DNA of 64,000 bases from Agriotes lineatus. Taxonomy: Eukaryota; Arthropoda; Insecta; Coleoptera; Elateridae. Below, piece by piece: positions 55,691 to 64,000 of the stretch. Numbering within the stretch: position 1 is the first letter of the stretch; each line of letters starts with the position of its first letter. The translations under genes were made by a program, and so were the position numbers. A model generated the notes under the pieces. That model was not told the origin of the DNA and did not search any database. It was given only the letters and a program-made list of their open reading frames with translations. The stretch is from the NCBI GenBank assembly GCA_940337035.1, contig OW679202.1:49741763-49805762 (forward strand), read 5' to 3'.

Positions 55691-58600
55691 GAGAGTAAAT
55701 CGCCACCTTAATGTGTCACGGTAATTTACATTAGTTTACATTTCTACAAACATAACATACGAGTCGTATTTTAATGACATTGGACAAACTCAAATGTTGA
55801 GATCACTGAATCACTGAAACTCTAAGACGAACATTAGACAACCAAAGCAGGAAAAATTTGAAAAATATTTCGGGGAAGATCAGTCAAATAGGCAATGATA
55901 CAACATGATGATACTTTCAGTTTATATAGCTCTGACATATGATACAAATGTATCTCTGATACGTATCAAGGATGAATGTATCAGAGATTCGGCCGAATTC
56001 TGTAGCTTCTGCATAAGAACTTTCGATATGTTCATCAATGATTTAATGTTTAATCAAAATGAAAGTGCACAGTCTTCAGGTTACTAGAAGATTGAACCAC
56101 ATTTGATATTGTTTCTCTTTTATCAAGTATCAACAATATTATGACGGTTAAAGCTACATTGAATGCCTTGCGCATTCGGAATTAACTTAAAACCATGAAA
56201 TATAAACTATTTATATCTTTCATATAGTAGACTGGATCTAAATCAGTTGAAATCGCAGGTGATACTCACATTGTCGCTTTATATAAAATATTGACATGTT
56301 TAGATGTTTGTAATTTGCATAATATTTACTTTAGTAATGCGGAAAGTTAGAAAACTCCAAACAAATACCTGATATAGCCAAATGATATTACTTTGAACCC
56401 TAAAAACAGATTATCTGCATACTTGAATACAAACAATTTTCTTTAACGAGTTTCTTGCGATTGGAAAGTCTGCTGTCAACTTTCACTGGCTGTCTTTACA
56501 CGTTTTTGTACCCGCAAATTAACAAAACTTATTCTATGGGATAAAGCATATGCATTAATGTGTGTTGATCGACAACTTAAAGGTATTATGAGTAACAAGA
56601 TTTCTCTTGGTGATAAAGTAATTGTTTTAGGTGTTGATTTCAGCCCGGTTTAACCTGTGGTCTCGTACACTGCCAAACAAACGATCGTTCAGAATTAAAT
56701 CAAATTCTCCCCTCTATTGTGAACAATTGAAATATTTAATTTAACTAAAAACGTACCTAGACTAACTTTTTATTAAAAATTAGGAGTGGCTATTTAATAA
56801 TAAATATTTTTATTTTCATCTGCTGTAAAGTATTTACAGTGGCTCACCTAGTATTAATACCACCATTTGAACTAGTTTTACATGAATAAATGCAGTAAAG
56901 GACTTAAAAATAGTCGTGCAAGCCTGACTTGTGATTGTTAACAGCGTAACATGGCATTTGGCCATTTAGAGTAAGGGTGTTGCATTAGTTTAATCATAAT
57001 TTTTTTTGTAATTTTAACATTTTATAAAAATCACGATAATGTGACAGTTAACTAGCACACCCAATATAAATAATTAGGGTGTTTAATGGTACGATTTGTT
57101 GGTACCCAATTCGTGTCCGTGCGCAATGATGACTCCATAAGCGCACCGTGGTGCTTTTTCGCGATTTCGAAATCTAACTGAAAAATTAAGTATTTAAGCA
57201 ATAAGAGGTTAACAAAGCGTCGCGGCACGTGACGCTAAAGGACGAGCGTCTCTGCCACCCTCGCAGCACATTTGGCCGTCTTTCCAAGCTCCGCCTTGCC
57301 ACCGCCTTCGCGAATAGTCTAACAAGTGTATCTCGCCAAACATATTACATACGATACATTGTCCTAAACAGCACATCCGATAGCCCCGATCCTGATAACA
57401 TTTTAAAATATCGCCGCATTCCTTACGACCCTCTCTTTGTAGTTTTAAATTTAAACTATCTCGCCGGCTTCAGTCTAGCTGAAAATCTAACTAGGGGTTA
57501 GCGGGTTTTTCTTTGTTTCTAACGCACTTTCTGCGCCCAAGCAGGAACTAAACCGCCCCTTTTATCCCAGGGCAATATATTGCGAATTTGGTTTATTGAA
57601 GATTGTTGAAAAGAGATTTCGACGTATAATTCCGGGATTGTAGATGTAACAGAACCACCAAATCACTTTTGCTAGTTGACAACTTCAATTTTACACCGTT
57701 TTGATTCCTAAATGGATTTTATATACGTACATACCTTTGTAAATGAATATGATTTGAAAGAAATGCTTTTATTTATAGAACCTCAGTAACTTGAATGATA
57801 ATGAAAACGGGATCAATTATTAAAAATATATCTTAGCACAACTATAGAATAAAAAGGCCTAGATTTATAATAATGATTAAATTCACAAGCCATATACGTT
57901 TAGAATTTGTTTAATTCTCAGAGAATGCGCTTCTATCGTTAATCTGCAGTAAGGTTAACATAAGAACATCATGTTACATGTTTTATAAAATTATTGGGTC
58001 ATGAGCACACGCTGGGAGTGTTCAAGATTTGTACAATCATCGCAGGGGGAAGTAAAAAGAAATTGAAAATTTACAATATCTTTCAAATACGTATTACATT
58101 ATACTTTTTTAGCGTTTCCCAGGCAATCACCTCATAGTTGTGATTATACATATCTTCTATATATTAGTATATGTTGCAGCAATCAACATAAGTTGCAAAC
58201 ACAAAATCCGCGTATTTTTTTGTCTCAAACTTCTGAAACGTTCAAGCGCACTTAAAACACCTTTAAACGCCCTGTTTTACACCTTTATAGTTATAAAAAC
58301 AGGCCAAAGTGTATTATTCCCATGTAGGTGATACATGACAACATATGTAAAATATATCATCAACCTGAGAAACTTCTGTCAGTAGCTACGTTTAATTTTG
58401 TGCAACTGCGACTGCACCTTAAAAGCTTTATATTTTTCTATTTATATGACCCCATTTACATATAATAATAAATGGAACAATAGTAATTGCATTTGAACTC
58501 CTCGTTGCTATTTAAAAACAAACAAATCAACAAGAAGATGCTATGTGAGACAGTAATCAAGAGTTCTTACGATAGTATCAGTATCTCAAAGTACATTTAA

Positions 58601-58960
58601 TATTTACGTTTTAATTAATGTTTCTAATATTACGATTGTAAATATTTGACCAAAAACGTTTACTTCATAAGTTCGCATTCCATCGACACATAGATGTTTC
58701 TATTAAAACTACTGGTTTGTTTACTAATTACTCAAATCTAGAATACGTTTCCTTTATTAATTCTAGCTTAACTGATTTCTTAATGAAATTGTAATGAAAA
58801 ATTGTAAAGAAGAGTCAAAATTTATTTTTTATTCTCGGTAATTATTTCTATAGATTGGTTACTTGCAACATATTTATTTACTTTGATATTTTCGTGAGCA
58901 TCCTTTCATCTCAAAACGTATTTAATATTGTAGAGTTATTACTTATGTTATAATTAGAGT
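55691..58960. other. Long unassigned stretch; CpG-rich patch at 57,210-57,550
   Basis: Mostly AT-rich. The patch holds a 90-codon plus frame (57,229-57,501) whose segment KLRLATAFAN resembles KLRFAAAFAT in the CpG-rich patch at 19,880, which could mean a shared old repeat or chance. No splice signals or other motifs were found. Confidence 0.4.
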
Positions 58961-59510
58961 GCGTCATATGCCATTTTTCCATTGTTTCTTACTGTACGCC
59001 CCTTTAGGGCCAGATTTCGTATTTAAGCGTTTCACGTAGTAAGAGGTGGAATGAACCACATTTGTTGGTGCCATAAATGCTATAAAATGCCCTTTTTCGT
59101 GATAAATGCTATATTTTGAATAAATGCCATATTTTAATGCTATATTTCAACCAAATCAATATTATATGGCTAATTCACAACAAAAGGGCTTACAAATTTC
59201 AAAATAGACATGCAGTTTTGGTAAGTGCCAGGTACTAAGGTCGATGACCCGGGGCGTGGGTGACCATTCGTTGCGCGCCTCAACGCTCAGGTAAGTATCC
59301 CGTTACGGTTTTTATCAGATCACTTTGTTTTTTGTACTTGTGTTGTGGGATTTTTAATATTACTGGTGAAATTTTTTCTAAAATTGCAACTTTTTGAAAT
59401 AAATACTTACCATTTTTTATGCTTTATTTTGAAATAAATGGCATTTTATATGCCATATTTTGAAAAAATAAATGCAATTTTGCTATGCTATATTTTAAAA
59501 AACTACGGGA
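58961..59510. repeat. Clusters of AAATGC(C/T)ATATTTT-type words
   Basis: AAATGCTATATTTTGAA, AAATGCCATATTTTAATGC, ATATGCCATATTTTGAA and similar words occur at least seven times in two clusters (59,076-59,160 and 59,418-59,505). The DNA between them (59,220-59,320) is GC-rich. The clusters may be the ends of one repeat. Confidence 0.5.
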
Positions 59511-60990
59511 ATATTTTGACGGACTTTAGTTATTATACTGCAACATTAGTCCTCAGTGTGCTTAGTTACAGCATCTCTTTTTATTATTTCTTTTCAGGAA
59601 GTTCCCTTATTTGTAATCCTGCTATTCAGCAAATTTTTGTCATTCAGCCTGAATAGAATCATTTTACTGATTTTCTTGATTTCTTGATCTGTTCCGATCG
59701 ATTTCTTCATTCTTTGTACCAGGGATTGCCAGTGCTGTTATGGTCGATGATGTCGTTTATTGGTATAACCTTCAGAACAGGTGCATGTTTAAAAAAACCT
59801 TGTTTGCTAAATAATTTTGTATCATATGTTTTTTATAAATATTACATTTGATTGTCATATGACAATTGTATTATCTTAGTTGTACTTTTTCCATTTTTTA
59901 GTTGTACTTATTAGGATATTCCCAACTAAAAATGGTTAACCTTTAAAAATGAGTTTTGCTGTTTATTTTATTCTAGATCTATCTAGCCTCTGCTAGCTTT
60001 GTTATTTTATGACTTGATTTTATAGTGTTGCCTTCGTTCTGTTTAAATATTAAGTAGTGATGACGATAGGCCACAACCTTGCGCATCTTCGTATGATATT
60101 TGAATTATTCTTCGCTAGTTTCATTTGATTTTTTGTGTTACAAATTAAAAACAAATTACAAGAATGTTAATATCAGCATCGCATCACTAGTAACTAACTA
60201 TATACGAAGATATTGAAAGCACTTGAAAGTGGAAAATTATCACAAATATATCAAATCAAATCAGTATTGAAGATGTTCATTCGTTCATTCAGGCATAGTC
60301 TCTAGTGTCTTCTACCTTTCGGTGTTGATAACCATTGACACCGCGCGGGAAATGCAACGGAGGTATTAGGTTGTACTACACACTTTCGCATCCAGACACA
60401 CACCAGCAACAATTCTAAATATAATTTAAAGTTACGTTAACTAATGAGTTCAAATCCATTGCCAATTCTCAGCCACGACTAGATTTGAACTCCTGCCCTC
60501 CTGGTATATATCAAAATCATTAATTCGATAATAAATAAATAAAAATTATAGTAATGGGAGTTCTAGTAGACTTATACGATTCATACTGGAAAGGCATATG
60601 AACGACCATTTATAATAATCTAAACTAAACAATGCTTCTTCATTTTTCACTATCTGTACATCATTCTGAACCGAAGGTATATTTTGTTCTAATCGGAAAG
60701 CTTAGGGCTGCAAAGGTTGTAGGTTGACGTCAATAATTTACCAAAATTGAAGACTATCGTATAATATCTTTTATCCCCGAGAGTTGATCAAAGTTTCTAT
60801 TTTTTAGGCGAACAGTATCAAAAGTGTAATGTTGCTTTGGAGTGTTTTCCTTTCACACTAACGGTCACAAAATGTGTTTTCGTTTTTCTTCATTCAAAAT
60901 GTGTTTAAAATCCTTTTTTGAGTATAAGGCGTTTTTGCATAGCAACAAGGTCGGTTGAACTAGCGACAGGTTTACACGAAAATGTCGATT
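59511..60990. other. Unassigned AT-rich stretch with one inverted repeat
   Basis: GAGTTCAAATC (60,446-60,456) and GATTTGAACTC (60,482-60,492) pair around 25 bp. No gene was seen. Confidence 0.4.
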
Positions 60991-61880
60991 TTTGATGGAC
61001 ATGGTAATGCGTCCCACGTCCGTTTTTCTCTTTTTTATCCCCTCGCTGGTATGGACTACAGATTATGGGAGCATTATGGACTTCTTGGAAAAAAGCGAAG
61101 CTTCTGATGACGTTGAGTCCGTAGGATGTGACACCATTGTCATCAATGCTGGAACAAAAAATGGTGTTAGCAGATTGCTGTAAGTAAAGCTTGAACGGCC
61201 ACATGTCTCGCATGTCCTTTACATTTTATGATGACTCTACATCAGGCCCTAATTCACACAAAGACGCTATTGGTCAAAGCCTGAAAAATTGCCAAGACTT
61301 ACTTGTAGTTAGGTTTGAGGCAAATCGTTAGTGACCTTTATAGTAAAAGTGAATGTTCCTAGTCGGTTCCAGATTAACTGCAATCCACCCTGTACAAAAG
61401 GTGCAAAACATGTTTGGGGCAATAATCCACGACACTACTTAGCTGATAATCTAAAAAAGGCTATGTGATGCAGCCGAAAATGTACCATGGTAGCCGATGA
61501 GCGTCCCACAATTGTCAATGCTGTCTTATTAAGTACTTAAAATCTCAATACGGTCATGATATTTTGAGGTGCTTGTCAGTACCTCCACTAAACTTACAAG
61601 CTGACGATTACATTGCTCTAATTGATTGGTCAAAAATTAACGTCACTGAACCTTCTTTTCCGGTCAGTCTTCCTATCGAAGACTTGAATGCTATTCAAAC
61701 TCATAATCTGCATGATCAATACATATTTCGGACATTTTTCTGTCACACACAGGTTGTTGAAAAAACGGTAAAAATTGTCAGCGACGCAACGTCTAAGGTC
61801 TGTAGCGCAGAGAAGGATGGATTCATACGCTCCAGACTGGAATCGAGAAAAAAATACATATTTTTGATTTGAAAAAAGAT
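60991..61880 (+). pseudogene. Decayed transposon-associated protein (family unnamed)
   Basis: Successive plus-strand pieces read CDTIVINAGTKNGVSRLL, then STSGPNSHKDAIGQSLKNCQ, and, after stops, an open frame at 61,564-61,872 with PPLNLQADDYIALIDWSKI, FFCHTQVVEKTVKIVSDA and DGFIRSRLESRK. I recall very similar ordered blocks (a GxxNxGxxxGxxRLL segment, a SGP segment, LIDW, CHTQ-VE and GFIRSRL) from uncharacterised proteins that occur in many copies in insect genomes, which suggests a transposon origin. No catalytic motif that I can name is visible. At least three breaks separate the pieces. Function unknown. Confidence 0.45.
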
Positions 61881-62790
61881 TTCAAGATTTCCCAACCATG
61901 GTTGGTTGGGCAGTGCGCGGATGGAACTCGAAGTGCATTATTTACGAGGTGAGTTCTGAGTGGCATAATCCAAAACTGCCAGCCAAGAACTGTAAGGATG
62001 CTTGAAATGGCAGTATTTCTTCTCGAAGTCTCATCGGCATTTTTGGGTAAATCTGTCGGTACTTCAACCGACTATTCTTCCTATGCAAAAAGTATTATAC
62101 TCCAAGAAGTATTTTAATGCATTTTCAATGTTCAGGCGCAATGAGAAAAAAACACAATTTGTGATCATTAGTGCGAAAGGAAAACGCTTTAAAGCAATTT
62201 CCCACTTTTCGCCAAAAAATCGAAAGTTTGCTTCATTTTCAAAAGACATTATGCGATCGTCTTCTAATTTAGATTGTGATTTATTGACCTCTAACCACAA
62301 CGTTTGCAGTCCCAAGCTTTCCGCTCAGATTTTTTTTTCTAATTCGGCTTAGGCTACTGTACATTGTTGGAGATTTACGTTATTTTGAAGATGTCCTAGT
62401 TAAATTGAATATTGACTTGGACCGTGTCATCTCTGTTAACCAAAATCCATTCATTTTGAATGGTGTAAACTTTCCAATGTTTGACTAATTTTAATGTTAT
62501 CTTGTAGAGAAACTTGACATCATTGCTGTGCTTTCAGAATATTTTTGACAGCAAAAAATCATGGCAGACTTCTTCAATCTTTATAAAAGCCTTGTTGACA
62601 TTCAGAAAAAGACGAATATTTGAACTTTGACAAGAAAATACTTTGATAGTTTCGATACTTTTGTCTTTTCAGATTTGGCACAGTTCTGACTTTTTAACTA
62701 CTTTATATATATACTTTCAATTATTGGTTTTAGAAATTTAATCATGTATGATTAGTTATGCTGTGCCATGCTAAAATGGTAAAATTAGCT
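61881..62790. other. Unassigned stretch between two transposon relics
   Basis: A 116-codon plus frame (62,002-62,352) and an 83-codon minus frame (62,064-62,315) overlap; neither shows a motif that I recognise. Either could be a worn part of the neighbouring element. Confidence 0.35.
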
Positions 62791-63700
62791 ATGAAGATCC
62801 AGTAACAAAGAAAGGGGAAGAAAAGTGAGACGGGTCAATATGATATCTCCAAAATTGTTCACTCTTGCCGTAGAAGACGTATTTAAGAACTTGGATTGGA
62901 AACGAGAAGGCATGACCATAGATGGAAATTTTCTAAGCTACCTTCGCTTCGCGGATGATATAATTCTGATAAGTGATAATATAGAGCAGCTTCAAGAAAT
63001 GTTAATAGAAATGAAAAGGGAGTCAGAGAAAGTGAGACTAGAAATCAACCTAGGGAAAACTAAAGTAATGACCATAGCGAACACAATAATAGCAATCGAT
63101 GGACAAAATATAGATAAAGTCGATGAACTTATTTACCTAGGACATACGCTAAAAATAGGCAGGGATAACCACAGCGCAGAATTATCACGAAGAATACGAA
63201 TGACTTGGGCTGCGCTCCACAAACTAGGTACAGTGTTAAACAATAAACAAATACCAATTAACCTTAAAGGAAATTTCTTCAATACGTGTATCCTCCCAGT
63301 AATAATTTATGGTATGGAGACTACGACTCTAGCAGTCAAAATCTGCCAACAAACTGAGAATTACCCAACGCGCAATAGAGCGTTTTATGCTAGGGATCAG
63401 TTTAAGGGACTATATCCATAACGAAGAGAAACTATAGTAAAGTGGATGATACAATAACAAGAATAAGTACTATGGAATGGAGATGGGCAGGGCATTTACC
63501 GAAACAGGACAATTTAAGATGGACAAGGCAACCACCAAGGCATCACTACTACATAGAAGAGGTGTAGGGCGCAAAACCTAGATGGTTACACGATGTTAAG
63601 GGAAAAGCAGGCAACAAATGCTATCAAACCGCACAGTTTATGATGCAAACGACAAGCAGAGACTTATGTCCAATGGAGGACAATAAGTGGCTGACGAAGA
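62791..63700 (+). pseudogene. LINE reverse transcriptase, C-terminal half
   Basis: This is the longest continuous LINE frame in the window: 62,825-63,421 is open for 198 codons. It starts in motif B (NMISPKLFTLAVEDVF), then LRFADDIILISDNIEQL (catalytic FADD near 62,949), LEINLGKTKVMTI, ELIYLGHTLKIGRDN, LSRRIRMTWAALHKLG and PVIIYGMETTTLAV. A frameshift near 63,340 ends the frame. The tail continues in other frames with MEWRWAGHLPKQDNLRWTRQ and ETYVQWRTISG before a stop at about 63,700. Motif A and the endonuclease are missing, so it is 5'-truncated. Compared with the other LINEs it is young. Confidence 0.85.
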
Positions 63701-64000
63701 AGGTTATTATTTGCTCAGATCTTTAGAAGCTGTATTTATAGACCATACTGTGTATCCCCTACTTTATTCAAAATATACCTGGACCAATCCCTCAAAGGGT
63801 GGACAGGCAAATGTAACAATATGGGGCTACAGGTGGAGGACGACACCCTGCACACTCTCTATTTTGCTGATGACCAGGCAGTTATAGCAGAAGATGAATA
63901 GGATTTGAGTTATATGGTTAAAAAGCTACAAGAAGAATACGAGCGAGCCTGTCTCAAAATGAACTAGAAAATTTGATAGTGGGAACAAACGAGTGCAACA
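63701..64000 (+). pseudogene. LINE reverse transcriptase fragment (family X), cut by window end
   Basis: After the previous LINE's stop, the plus strand reads SPTLFKIYLDQSLKGWTGKC (motif B), NNMGLQVEDDTLHTLYFADD (catalytic box near 63,862), QAVIAEDE, a stop, and DLSYMVKKLQEEYE. The blocks match, in order and wording, the fragment at 5,821-6,290. It probably continues beyond base 64,000. At least two stops are present. Confidence 0.75.

Noticed and set aside
59240..59295. Short exon ending in CTCAG followed by GTAAGT
   Set aside because: The donor match is perfect, but the 16-codon frame has no support and the site lies within a putative repeat.
62002..62352. 116-codon frame and its minus-strand partner
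   Set aside because: Both strands are open over the same DNA with no known motif, so I could not choose either as real.

Overview
This looks like AT-rich, repeat-dominated nuclear DNA from an arthropod, most likely an insect with a large genome; a beetle is plausible but the sequence does not prove it. The reasons are the mixture of Jockey-type and RTE/CR1-type non-LTR retrotransposons, a Penelope-like element, mariner, Tc1, MULE, hAT and PIF/Harbinger-type remnants, tRNA-headed SINEs, and the recurring TACAGGGTG transposon terminus. I found no intact protein-coding gene, no rRNA, no CRISPR array and no functional tRNA. Almost every recognisable protein is a transposon remnant broken by stops or frameshifts.

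Layout. 1-3 kb: an old LINE tail and a Jockey reverse transcriptase with its 3' UTR. 4-5.2 kb: a Penelope-like element with a decayed GIY-YIG domain. 5.8-10.1 kb: two fused LINE fragments, then a Jockey ORF1, a tRNA-like SINE head and a Jockey endonuclease domain split by a 566-bp MITE. 10.4-11 kb: first copy of a tRNA-headed, GACA-containing element, seen again at 18.7, 32.9 and 44.2 kb, with a related one at 45.1 kb. 11.4-14.2 kb: three LINE fragments packed together in both orientations. 15.6-16 kb: MULE transposase. 17.1-18.4 and 37.2-38.9 kb: two copies of an unusual ACGT-rich repeat. 20.3 kb: a GC-rich candidate exon with splice signals. 20.7-23.1 kb: a hAT element with an 8-bp target duplication. 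26.8-28.3 kb: direct and inverted repeats enclosing a tRNA-Gly-like sequence. 33.8-35.1 kb: a full-length dead mariner with both ends. 39.1-39.8 kb: the C-terminus of a Tc1/mariner-superfamily transposase facing a LINE tail. 42.7-46.7 kb: LINE relics and SINEs. 47.5-51.6 kb: a satellite array of 20 units of about 209 bp with higher-order structure. 52.8-53.3 kb: a Tc1 relic. 54.1-55.7 kb: a tandem array of long palindromes. 61-64 kb: a transposon-associated protein relic and two more LINE fragments.

There is no operon or pathway. The story is layered insertion: some insertions can be reversed on paper (the MITE inside the Jockey endonuclease; the hAT and the mariner with their target duplications). 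The least ordinary structures are the satellite with higher-order repeats, the palindrome array, the paired ACGT-rich repeats, and the tRNA-headed elements with inverted ends. Two short candidate exons (20,285-20,395 and 26,113-26,155) are the only hints of a host gene. Stretches called unassigned are AT-rich, full of stops, and showed me no recognisable coding or structural signal.
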